From assembly GCA_032622095.1 (NCBI GenBank), contig CP136065.1, positions 67,859,675 to 67,923,674 on the forward strand: a stretch of DNA of 64,000 bases. The letters are read 5' to 3'. Positions 53,071 to 64,000 of the stretch are shown here, in pieces. The translations under genes were made by a program, and so were the position numbers. This DNA comes from Siphonodentalium dalli (lineage: Eukaryota; Mollusca; Scaphopoda; Gadilida; Siphonodentaliidae). Within the stretch, counting starts at the first letter, position 1; the number at the start of each line of letters is the position of its first letter. A model generated the notes under the pieces. It saw only the letters and a list, made by a program, of their open reading frames with translations. It was not told the DNA's origin and ran no database searches.

Positions 53071-53855
53071 TTATATATAAATTGGGTGGCATCGGCGATA
53101 CAAAAAATAATCGAATGAAATGTTTAACCTGGACGATTATTTTCCTCGTAATACTGACACATGCTAAGACACCTCTGGCCACATCTGAGTGGTCTCCTGT
53201 CAATTTTTATAGCGGAAAAACATACATAGAGACAAACAGACATTCGTAAATATAATTATAGATTGTCCATGTACATGTTTATGTACATGTTAGTCAACTC
53301 TAACCCATGATATGTCATGCATCGGGTGTTAAGTGGTACTGCTAATATGCTATGATTTTGGTGGGTCCTATGCTAATATGCTATGATTTTGGTGGGTTCT
53401 GCAGAATTTTTATGACGATGGTAGGACAATCTGATACATTTGTGCCGTTAATGTGTCCTAACGTTGTCATCTAGGGGGTGTTTAGCTAACGCGAGCGATT
53501 TAGAAAAGAACAGTCCCAGTGTCTGCATGAAACTTTCAACAACATATACATTGTTTAATGGTTCAACAATGAGTGTGTTAAAGTAATTATATTATGTTCG
53601 GTCGGTATACACAGCCAATATTAATTTATTTTGCAATATATACTTATGTTGTTTTAATATCTCATATATGTAAAATTACTACTTATCCTCGATTAGTTCA
53701 TATTAGCCAAAACGCCGCGAAAATGACTTTTACTTAATATAACGTTACACATTTTTTGTCAACACCATGTTACATCACCAGCATCATAGCAATTCAACAG
53801 GAACCATGCAATATAATTTCACATTGGCAGGACCACTTGGCCAGGGTGTGTATAA
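53071..53855. other. No recognised gene
   Basis: Contains a short tandem duplication (TGCTATGATTTTGGTGGGT twice near 53346-53398). CTAATATGCTATGATTTTGG recalls TGCTAAGGTGCTATGATGCT near 6430, so an old dispersed repeat is possible. No exon identified. Confidence 0.4.
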
Positions 53856-53859
53856 TTAA

Positions 53860-54241
53860 CCCTTTACCCAACAGAACGACCCTGTGCCAATGCATTCTCT
53901 TATATATGCGAGTCGACCATAGGTCGCCTCGCATATATAAGAGAATGCATTGGCTTAACACATTAAAAATTATAAAATTGTTAAAGAATGTAAGAAAAAA
54001 TGGTAAAAAAAGATTTTTTTTAGGCCAATGCATTCTCTTATATATGCGAGGCGACCTATGGTCGACTCGCATATATAAGAGAATGCATTGGCACAGGGCA
54101 TAACTGTAACTATCACAATGTGGTCAATGAGCCGGTTCCAATGATATCCATATTCGTATGGTTCTATTGAGACAGACCGAAGATATTTTAGGCTGTTGAA
54201 GCTTTATTTGGCCGGTTTTGGCCGGTTTGTTGGGTAAAGGG
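53860..54241. mobile_element. piggyBac-type MITE with two internal hairpins
   Basis: 382 bp flanked by TTAA on both sides (53856-53859 and 54242-54245), with ends CCCTTTACCCAACA...TGTTGGGTAAAGGG. TTAA duplication and CCC ends are diagnostic of the piggyBac superfamily. Inside are two perfect-arm hairpins of about 68 bp (about 53888-53955 and 54024-54092), each reading CCAATGCATTCTCTTATATA then TGCGAG, a GTCGACC-type centre, and back. The second is the exact inverse of the first. No transposase. Confidence 0.85.
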
Positions 54242-54272
54242 TTAAGCATATTCATAGTATTAGTAGTATTAC

Positions 54273-54421
54273 CTGTAATATATTTCGTCGACCTCAGTGT
54301 CACTTAGTTTTGATGCGTTTATATAATTCTCCCCAGTCCGAAGATATTTCTTGTACATGGCTGGAAATTCATCTGCATAGAAGTTATTAACAATGGTTCC
54401 ATGGCTTGGAACACTTTTGAG
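54273..54421 (-). CDS. METTL24-like methyltransferase, upstream exon A (probable)
   Basis: 149 bp between acceptor TTTTTATTATGCAG and donor GTAATA on the minus strand. It reads LKSVPSHGTIVNNFYADEFP, then MYKKYLRTGENYINASKLSD and TEVDEIYY. It enters in phase 0 and leaves two bases (AG), which complete Ser with the first base of exon B, giving ...DEIYY-S-LVDAIEVPC. Phase match and splice sites support the join, but it spans about 29 kb including the Polinton and Helitrons. There is no family motif in this stretch to confirm it (the N-terminal stem of such proteins is variable). The exon lies 31 bp from the piggyBac MITE. Confidence 0.55.
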
Positions 54422-54595
54422 CTGCATAATAAAAACAAATATGGTTGACACCGACGGACAAACAATTAATATGACACGGTTGCGTCTACTTTGTTGGATA
54501 CACACGTTATTTGAGAAATAAATCTTGTTTCGATTGCGTTTATATGTAGATTATAATCTGTCAATCTATGAGTGTATTTTTCATTAATCCATGTA

Positions 54596-57500
54596 GTAGA
54601 GGCTCTTATGTACTCCCGTGTGCACTTTGTGAAGAAATATAGCGACTATGCCAATGACGTTGCTTGATATCTCAGGCACCAGAAAACGTATGTCGCGACT
54701 GGGTGGATTTATGACGACATCAAGATGGCCGCCATCCAAAATTTCACAGTATGCACTGAGTCAGTTTGGTTAATATCTACTTGTGAATTTATTATAGAAT
54801 TTTGATTATCTCACCACTGACGTGAAACTAATACACCATACTTACACTTGACAGAAAAAGTGGCCACCATAATCCAAGATGGCCGCCAAAATAGACCGAA
54901 ATTCGGAAAATTGATGATTTTTCACACTTTCCTCTTGAATCATTAACCGATGTTTGAAATTTGTAACCAATAAAGACCTAAATTGAATAAATTCTAGTAT
55001 CCAACCATTTCTACAACATAATATGTTATATTTCGGATCTCATTCCTGCCAGCTATCTTTAAAATGTGAATTAAGATATGTGCTATGAAAGTTAACCAAA
55101 ATTCAAATATGTGATTCTAGTCAAGAGTTGAACATAAAATAACCGAATTTGATGAAGATAATGTAAAAAGGTTTTAAATATGTGAATTGCGATATAGTTA
55201 CACTGAAAATAGTGCATTTTAGTTTAAGATGGCGGCCAAGATGGCTGCCAAAATGTAGACCACACCCAAATCAGTCCAATTTTCATTGATATCACTCATG
55301 TATTGGGGAAAAGTAAATATATGTGAATATGTGCTACTTTTTCGCGGAAATCCGTGGATATGGAATAACTTGTAAATTTGGTGAACCATATAGCTGCTTA
55401 TTACCCGAGAATTCAACAGAATTATACCACGAAAATTAAATCAAATCATCATCATGGCAGCCACACAAAATTGCAGAATGGGCACTGAGTGAGGAAGAAA
55501 ATTTAACACAGAAAACGAAAATATTTTTACGGCAATGATAACATTGCACCAAGCTTCCTTTGAAACGACATGATTGATAACAAAAAACCAAGATGGCTGT
55601 CTAATTGGCGACCGAAATATAGAAATGTGTTGAATTGTCACACATGCCCCTTACATCATTTTCTGTTATTTGTAAACTGTGGCGAGTAGGACTTGTCTTT
55701 GTTTTTATCAGTTATGACACCAAGTACTATGGAAAACATATTATGCTGTAATTTATGTCTAATTGTTGTCCATGCTCAGAAAAATTAAATAATGTGCTAT
55801 GTAATTTCACACACAAAACTTGCTTCTCGAGGTTCAACATTAACCTTGGAGAGAAATAGGCATAATGAAATAAACAAACGTTTTAAATATTGTTAGTGTC
55901 ATTCAATTACACTCAACATTGATCTATTTGACCCAAGATGGTCGCCAGAATGGCCGCCAAAACTCAGTTATATACTTTGACAAATGATTATATTCTCAAA
56001 CGGCATTTAGCAAAGGAGGTGGATATATTCGCCCAAACTAAGTTAGATAATATCATGTTTAGGTATATTGTGACTATGTTTGACCAAACATAGTTTGTTT
56101 ATAACCGAGAATATGTCAGAATTGACTCTTAGAAACGTAACACGAAATTGCCCAATATAATTTTAAACGATCCTGTCCGTTTCCTGGGAAGGAAGTCAAA
56201 CCGGATATGTGCTGACTGTATCATTAAAAGAGCATACCGAGTACTCGAACGCAAAACAATCCCTGCAGTCATAATACAGACAGAAATCCAACTGTATGGC
56301 TATATTATTTCGTTTGGGGCAGATATGCTTTATTCGTTTATATTCTTGATGAATTGTTGACCACGTTGATGTCGCCCGGCCACAAACATTTAGAAGATTC
56401 AGGAACAATATCACACATTGACTTCATCGAAGTCGAAGATGCATTGCTATCATACTGCCACCGGGAAATATAATTGCCCAACTTAGAAATACACAGGCAT
56501 TACATGTTAGTGCAAACCTTATTTCGTATCTAATTATGAACCAGTTGTGTCTAATAATATACAATAAGGGGAGATTTCATTTTTCAGTTTCTTGTTTTGG
56601 CATATCTGTGTTTCATCACCCGAAATTCGTTTGACTAGTTGAGACATTGTCACACTTCTCAAGACGTGAGTCAGCACATGTACCACTCTTGTTACTTCGT
56701 CCAATAGATGATCACAGTGATGGTGGTTTATCTACAACCAACTCACCCCAGCTACTACAGTTGAATTACAAACTCCCCTCGCAGGCTAACATCAGCGCTC
56801 ACCATAAAACTATCTGACTGCATATCAGAGACTCCATATATAATTTTTGCTTCGGTTGTGGCATAGAGAGTTCATAATACAGATCTAATAAATTCCAACA
56901 CGGCCGCTGACTTCATAGCAGATACATTGCATATTCACTTCCATGTAGTCTAACAGAACTGTGCGCATAACCGAGTTAATGCTGGTCACTTTATTTTAGA
57001 ATATGTCAACACATATATACACAAATATAGCCTAAGGTTTGTCATTCTCCATGTCGAGTGCAGCAAGTGACAATAACGGCTCCTCAACTTCTTCTTTGTT
57101 GTCAACGAAAAAATATCGTGAAATCAAAATGCCTATGCCTAGAGCCTGGATATGTAGTGATGAAATACCTCATCGAAACACCATATTTTGTCCATGCCAT
57201 ATGATGGTGCATCGAAGCAATTGAATACAGTGACGGGTCATCCATATCATTTAATGGAATGTTTATTAAGATTTCTTGCAAAACGTCCACATGGGGACAT
57301 TCATTAGCATTATACAGCAACTGTTAGTTCACAGAGGGTAAAGATCTTCGAATCACAGAAATCACGAAATCTCGAACGAAATCCTTTAATTATCCATCGA
57401 ACTAGCAAACCGTACAACCATAATAGTCGGATCCATAAGTAGGCCAATTACAAGTTGGGAAAACAGATACTGCGCAAAAGTTGGCAGTAATAGATAACAA

Positions 57501-60145
57501 TGTTATGCTTGAATTGAGAGAAGATTGTTAGCTATTTGAAGAGTCCATAACTGAAATTGACTTCAACTATTGCTCAGGAAAGTATAAGATTTCAACGTTT
57601 AACGACCTGTGTTTTCTGCAGACCTGATTTCATTGCAGTGGGATATCAAATGCTCCTGTATAAAACATCTGGAAGGAATACTATACTACAAACTTTCCAC
57701 CCAATAATAATACATGTACCTCAGCATGTCGGTGAGTTCAATTGCCTCTACAGCCAATTCGAACTGTGCACTGGTGCGGGAAATTATTATTAGTTTTATC
57801 TGGAACATTGCCGATAGCCGATACAATTACAGAACTGCCGGCATTTAAACAAAATTTGGTGTGAATATGGTTCTTGTATGACATTTTGATTAGACCGCAT
57901 AACGCAAGTATGGAAGAACATCGACAACGCATGTGACAAATATGACATGGGGGTATCTAATATAAACTCGATGCATGCATAAGTTCTGCACAGGAAGAAT
58001 GGATCATACACGGAACGAACTTTCAGTATATGCGATGTCCAGAAAACTATATCTGTGGAACTCAAATATACCAATTGCACTCATTATATGAGGCTATCTT
58101 CCTATCCTAACTCGATAAAAATCAGCCACGCTTTCGCAAATCTTTGGTGTGGAGACAGTGAGTTGATCAATGAACTGTCCAGTGCTCCACAGCTGTTTCT
58201 CTGTTGGTACGAACCTGAACACAATTTATCTCTAGTCGCTATATATCGCATGTAATAAGCAGAGGTCAGGTAGAAATCCGCCAACGCGATTTTTCTTCGC
58301 AGAAGACACATATAGCGCATATTTGAAGGCTCTCGTTTGGTAGTCTGCGATAAAGCCATTACTGTCGTATAATCCCATGATGTACACACGCAATTTGAAA
58401 TAGATGTTATTCAGGACCAGAAATTGTAAATATTCTCAGTTTCACAAAAGTATACCCTGTGTTTTCGTACATGCATATTGATAATAACGACGAATCACAC
58501 AAATATTAGCTCCTATTCTTATATTTGGACTTAGTATACACTAATTATTAAGCTTGTTAACATGGAAGATGTCTGTAATGTCAACGCATTGTATGCCGCT
58601 ACTGCTTTTGGGCACTGCATTGGGTGATGTCCATTCAATTAATTTCCGTGACCAGCTGAATTTCGGTAGAATTGACTTAGTATGGTGGCATTACATGAGC
58701 AATACAGGAGTCAAGTGAACAATTCTTATCCAAACCCCATAAGGGGGCGATAGCAGGGGGAAGTAATTAAAGTATTCATATTGTATCAGAATTCCTGGCA
58801 CTTTTGTCAACAGGGGAACAAATTTATGTGTTTATCAGTAGTCAATGAAACCCACATTAGGAGCGTTATCAATGAAAACTAGCAAATTTGGATGATTTCT
58901 CCATTTTGGTAACCATCTCAGTCACCATCTTGAATTTAGATTCATATGCATAATAATATGTTAATCTAACATATCATGGTTGCCGAATGATTATATAGTA
59001 TAATTTATTCAAAATAAGGTTGCTATTAGCCACCGATTTCAAACCGCTGTGAATACTAATAAAAGAAGCGAGTGTGAAACATCATCAATTATTAGATTTC
59101 GGACGCCGTTTTGGGAGCCATCTTGGATTCTGAGGTCCAAATTGCACGGTCATAAGGAAGTGTGATCCAATGGTAGTATTGATGGCGAGACATAATCATT
59201 TCACTATCTAAATTTCCCCCCTCCAGACTCAATGTCAACTCTGAAGTTGTTCATGGTTGCCATTTTGATTATTTCATCTCATTTTCGTCGTTTCATTCTC
59301 TTACATTCTTGAGTATAAACAGCCATTGTTCACAAACTATTCATATTGTTTCATATCTCCGAGTTATTTCGCCAACATGGAGCAAATATATTCACCAATA
59401 TTCACTAAATCGCACATTAGGAGTGATATCAAAGAAAATTTGACAAATTTTAGTGATTTAGATTTTTTTGCAACCATTTTGGTCGCCATCTTGAATAGAG
59501 ATGCACTTTTTTGGTTGTAATTATATGGCAATCTATATATTTAAACATGTTGCAAATGTTTTTCATCAAATTCAGCTATTTTCTGGCTAATACTTGGCTC
59601 GAATTACAAAATCGATATTTTGTAAAAATTGCATAGCATATTTATGAATTCACATTTTGACGACATTTTGTAGGAATACGTCCCAAAGTATGACAAATTA
59701 TCATGTTCAAATGGTTAGGTATTCAAATGTATTTAAGTTGCTATTAGCCACCGATTTCAAACAATCGTGAATGTTTAAAGAGAAATGTGTGAAAATTCAT
59801 CATTTTCCCGAATTTCGGTCGCCATTTCGGAGGCCATCTTGGTTAAATGTGGTCAATTTTCTGTCAAATTGAAGCCTGTTGTCATAGTATCACAACAGTT
59901 GAGAAATATTATATTTCCTACCATAAATTCACTACCAGCTATTAATCAAACTGACTCGGTGGCAGTCGGTGCCTACTCTGAAATGTTGGATGGCGGCCAT
60001 CTTGATGACGTCATAAATCCACCAGTCGCGACACACATGTGTCTGTTGCCTGAGATATCAAGCAACATCATTAGCATAGTGGTTATATTTCTTCACAAAA
60101 TGCACACGGGAGCCAAACAATGGACATAAGATCTAGAGCCTCTAC
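54596..60145. mobile_element. 5.5-kb foldback element with ~1.4-kb terminal inverted repeats
   Basis: The left part (54596 to about 56000) and right part (about 58700 to 60145) are inverted relatives, about 75-80% alike by eye. They share GTAGAGGCTCT ends, CTTGATATCTCAGGCA, TGTCGCGACTGG and TGGATTTATGACG. Each terminal repeat is itself made of ~350-bp tandem units, each marked by a CCAAGATGGCCGCCAAAAT-type block (near 54869, 55228, 55588, 55936; in complement near 59835, 59480, 59110, 58910). The middle 2.7 kb has no recognised transposase. The superfamily is not determined. Confidence 0.7.
56010..58690. other. Central part of the foldback element; no recognised gene
   Basis: Only short frames under 100 codons on both strands (for example one on minus at 57320-57102 reading EILINIPLNDMDDPSLYSIA). 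None resembles a transposase or other protein I know. If the element was once autonomous, its gene has decayed beyond recognition here. Confidence 0.45.
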
Positions 60146-60377
60146 CAATGGCTCAAATTCATTAATTTGTTGCATACATTCTGTTGAGTATAAATTGAGA
60201 TGGTCCCTAAATGGCCGGATATAGTGTATAGCACCTCTAACGCCATACTGTAAAACATTGTGCTGTCGCACATTTATCCATTAAGGTTATTTCTCTATAA
60301 CATAAATGTTGTTATTACTTTCCGCTGCAGAAATAATAGCAGCTCGAGTGATATGACCACGCCTATATAGCACGTAC

Positions 60378-60511
60378 CTATAATGATGTACATGCAAAAT
60401 ATTCGACATCTCAAACGATTGAATAGCGAATTTCGTTATTACATCCGGTATGAGTGCCCTATGAATAGCCGCGTTGCTAACCCTCGGTGCACAAGTACTG
60501 TTCGGGTATAA
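60378..60511 (-). CDS. Candidate exon, possible alternative to exon A
   Basis: 134 bp between acceptor TTTGGTTTTGCAG and donor GTACGT on the minus strand. It reads LYPNSTCAPRVSNAAIHRAL, IPDVITKFAIQSFEMSNILH and VHHY. It has the same entry phase (0) and exit phase (AG left over) as exon A at 54421-54273. It therefore could not be spliced to exon A but could be spliced to exon B instead of it. Mutually exclusive exons of the methyltransferase gene are one explanation; an exon of a different gene is another. No protein family is visible. Confidence 0.35.
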
Positions 60512-63500
60512 CTGCAAAACCAAATTGTGAGCATTATTTTATATGAATTACATACATAAACTGTCATCGGAATCATTGCGTTTGTTTACCCCTAATAAAT
60601 TCGCCTTAAGTTAAAGTGATTGGCAACACTCCTCCAGTGTGGTTGAGTACGGAAGGAGAATACTTTTCATCAACCTATATATTTTAGTTTACATTTATGC
60701 TAAAGGCTCTATCATTAATATACTCATACATGTAACGACTCCGGTTGGTGGAATCAATGAGGTGTAATTGTTGGGGATAAAATTCGCCTCGAGGTATACA
60801 TATATATAAACCGTGCGTTGTTCAGATGTTGTGTTTTCTGGAATTTTACCAACTATCTGATTACAATGTTCATTAGTATTGGTTGAATTGCATATATACA
60901 TTTCGTCAGTTGGTAAAATTCCTAGGCACAGAGACAAAATGCCTTAACAAATGAACGCACAATAATGCAATATCTGACGTCATTGGTTCTGAACAATTAT
61001 TCCGGCAAAAAGACAATTCAGGAGAGCAAATTACCGACCTTGAACTTTGGCACTGGTGTCGTGGTTTTTGGCACTGGATTCGCTGGATCCCTGTACATGT
61101 ATATTACTTTGACCACGACTACTATGGCTAGGAGACTGGCGACTAGATTCATTAATTTCGTTGCTCTCATATTGATGTTTCTCTAGTGTGCTTAAACGTC
61201 AGGGTACCTGCAATAGCAATAGGCTGAGTTTACAGAATTGTCACAATGCCCGGCACATATTTCCTGAAATGGATGTAAATATTGTTATCTACACATTTTA
61301 ATGTTGACATTACGTACTTTTGGCATTTTAAAGGAAGGCCTTCAATTTGAACTCTTTTCCTAGCGTTCCACTTCCTCTAAGCCAAGGCGCAGCGTTCATG
61401 TGGAAGAGGTACGTCGTGGAGTTGGACGAAATCGGAGCGTCTGAGCCAGGTACGAGACTACCTTCAATATGGCCACAAATAGTTCTTAAGGTAGAGCGTA
61501 ATGACCTGGCCATGTGCATCAGTGCGCATTGTCATCGAGGACTGTCTTCGTGTCCTCGGTGAGGTGAAACAGTGTGATGAGAGTGGTCTGAACCCCATGT
61601 CCCTTTATATTGCCCATGTTTGACGGCACAGTCTTCAGATCATGACGATGACAATATTATATTGTATTCTAAACAGTATGGCCGTCCATATGATGATTCA
61701 TTGACACCCATAGCATCAAGTGAATGTTTATGGGATTCAAAGTCATAGAAAATCTGCTCATGATGTTGCAATTATTTACCGGATTATGCAGATATTACAG
61801 GGTGTTTAAATGAGCAGCAATCACTGTGTGTGTCTGTCGAAAGAGGTGTTCCGACAGTTCAATGACATGTATATAGTTATTATTCGTGAGTCTGAAACTA
61901 CTTACACCCTACATGTAGATAATCTCAACACTTGACTGTGTCTTTCGTAAACAAATATCCTTTCTTTGCCTTCATCAATTAGAACTCATATTCACTGGAA
62001 GCTTGGCTAAACGCATCATCTTCAGTCTCTATTGAAAGTATCTGAATGGTTTTGCCATCTACAAGGTAATGGAGTCATTCCAGTTTGTTTAGTCCGGCTT
62101 CTGTTTAGATTATGAATTCACAATAGTATCTGTATCAGTGATGATTGATGGGCAAGCCCCTGTTCTGCTCTGTATTTCCATATACTGTTATATATGAGAT
62201 CCATTATGCCACTACTTTGAGGCTCGAAGAACCACAGTGTGAGGGAAGGATAAAACACAAGTTGAGGTTACTTCAGAAAGAATTATACTGCTACATTACA
62301 ACATGAGTGGCACCAGAGTACGGTCTAATGTCCAAGCACTAATCACACACTTGGGTGCCGTTTACATGTGCGCAATGAAATTCTGTTATCTTGTATTTGG
62401 GTCAAAAACCAAATAAGCCATTCATGTAAGCGCATTAATCGCTAATATATTAACGTGGAACTCAGCCTGGGCTTCGTTGTCTCGTGCGTGGAAACAGGTT
62501 TGTCTGCGCTAAATTGTCCGAGTAGTACAATGGCCGAATAATTGAATCACAATCGCCCTGTATCAATGGTAGCGCCACGCCAAAATAAGTTTCACCGATG
62601 TAGCGTTACGTTGGCATGTGCAGTTGTCAGTACTTTTGTTTGAATTTTTGATACATAATAGGTACATGTACATGTACCAATCACGGTACGGGAATAAGAG
62701 AATCAGCAATAAACTGGTGGAGCTAATATATATGACATTCCATACCTTTCATGCCTACCCAATCTATCCAATGATGAACATAATGCAGTAGCTATGGCAA
62801 TCTGTATATTTTTCAATATTCATACCGTTTAGAGTACTGGAAGATTAACTGAGCTGACATTGCCATCGCATGGGTAAATGAAGGCCAAAACAAAAATAAC
62901 TAGAATGCACCCACTGGAGCTGCCTATACTTGCGCCCATCACATATTTGGCATGTTTTGTGGTGTCTTGCCAACAACAGTTGAGAGATCGATAAAAAATC
63001 TGGATATCAAATTTCAGTTCATCCATCGTTGAAATATTTGTGTGTACGGACATAATATCTCTGTTATCTACATGTGATCTATTACACTAATGATGGTCTT
63101 AGTAATACCGTACGTGTTGTTTGACATATTTATAGAATAAGGACATCGCTGATTTGAAGGGCGCGAAGACGCTTGGTTGCCGCGATGATGCTATATATTA
63201 TATACCGATGGGTTAAATTACTAGTTTGACTAGAATGATTTGTGTATGCCATTGCACTTCAGCGGCAAAAACGACCGAAGTCAATTACAAATACCGACAC
63301 AATTAAATAAAAGACGCGTTAGACTTTGAGTAAAGTGTGTAAATGTGAAGATGCCCTTAGCGACTGATCTACAGTCATCGGGAACATATCAAAATGTCTA
63401 TTGCGTTGAGAATGAGAAAGCTTGTTTTCCCAGTTAATAAATAAGGCATTTTAATTTTAATAATCTATGTTTTCACACTCACATTTTTCAGTGTAATTGC

Positions 63501-64000
63501 TTCTCAATTGAACCATGTGCTCGACTGTTTGGCAGGACATGGTTTATAAAAATGCACCAGGATCTTTCTGAAATGTTTTGAACTTCGAAGAAAGTTTCCA
63601 GAAATATGTTCGCACCTCACTGTCTCTGCGGGAAAATAAAGATTCCGCACGCTTTTAGACTTGATCTCAACTCATTTCCCGAGTTTCAAGTTACATAAAA
63701 TAGGCTTCTAATGGGCAGTACTGTTGCCCACTTTTATTTGCCATGCAGGGTGTATATATATATATTTATAATAATAAAACACGAAGTTGTTGGCAGATGG
63801 ATTGGTTTAGCCTGTAATACGAGTCTCAGCTGTCTGGACATCGACGCAATCGTGTCTGGTGTTTTGCGCGCCCTGTGACGTCCTGATGTTCGTCGTGACG
63901 TCATGGCGTCTTTATCGGTTTCCAGAAAGAAATATTTCAATATTGTTCTTTTATGAACGATTTATTACCAAAATAAAACCAGATAACAATGCAATTTAAG
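60512..64000. other. No confidently recognised gene; one possible signal-anchor exon
   Basis: A minus-strand frame at about 62945-62829 reads MGASIGSSSGCILVIFVLAF then IYPCDGNVSS, a plausible signal or membrane anchor. It has candidate phase-0 donors just after (GTTAAT or GTACTC), so it could be a first exon for the methyltransferase gene. The donors are weak and the call is speculative. An inverted pair (GAATTTTACCAACT / AGTTGGTAAAATTC) lies near 60850 and 60910. Other frames, including + frames at 60965-61186 and 61347-61562, show no recognisable family. Confidence 0.3.

Noticed and set aside
60695-60937. 80-codon minus frame (TNTNEHCNQIVGKIPENTT)
   Set aside because: No acceptor or donor fits it, and its ends coincide with a short inverted repeat (GAATTTTACCAACT). 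No family resemblance.

Overview
The window is nuclear DNA of a metazoan, probably an AT-rich marine invertebrate. The evidence is a spliced animal-type gene with consensus GT/AG introns, several decayed LINEs, many cut-and-paste MITEs, Helitron-like arrays and a complete Polinton/Maverick (adintovirus-like) element. I cannot name the species from sequence alone.

Host gene. One gene can be followed on the minus strand. It is a METTL24-like (Methyltransf_22 type) methyltransferase with phase-compatible exons at 54421-54273, 24804-24673, 23395-23321, 22069-21934 and 13166-12876 (last exon). An alternative upstream exon candidate lies at 60511-60378. Nearly everything else in the window would sit in its introns or just 3' of it.

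Layout. 1-3559: a short piece of a dispersed repeat, then nothing recognisable. 3560-5845: broken LINE (+). 7330-11040: second broken LINE (-). 11931-12074: perfect-arm palindrome. 13559-15371: two copies of a MITE. 15567-17186: 67-bp satellite with higher-order structure. 17247-19963: two more LINE fragments (-). 20103-22318: foldback and pogo-type MITEs. 25152-29000: another MITE and a 1.09-kb tandem duplication built around palindromes. 29526-46878: Polinton. 46890-53070: eight head-to-tail non-autonomous Helitrons. 53860-54241: piggyBac-type MITE. 54596-60145: 5.5-kb foldback element. 60512-64000: no recognised gene.

Polinton. It is 17,353 bp with 465-bp terminal inverted repeats (AG...CT ends) and a perfect 6-bp target duplication (AATGGA). 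The right block, all on +, reads PolB, small unknown, packaging ATPase, two basic GG-motif proteins, a conserved unknown, chromodomain integrase, membrane protein, minor capsid, pX-like protein, major capsid, a small Cys/His protein and an adenain-like protease. All reading frames are open, so the insertion looks recent. The left block is the unusual part. Two paralogous divergent gene pairs each share a bidirectional promoter. Each of these four genes ends 13-22 nt after its stop codon in a stem-loop matching the animal replication-dependent histone mRNA 3' end (GGCCCT TTTC AGGGCC, flanked by ACCCA/ACCA). A third divergent pair (zinc-knuckle protein and PolB) starts from a roughly 200-bp palindrome, so both proteins have the same first 32 residues. 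The histone-type ends on a virus-like transposon are the most novel signal I found.
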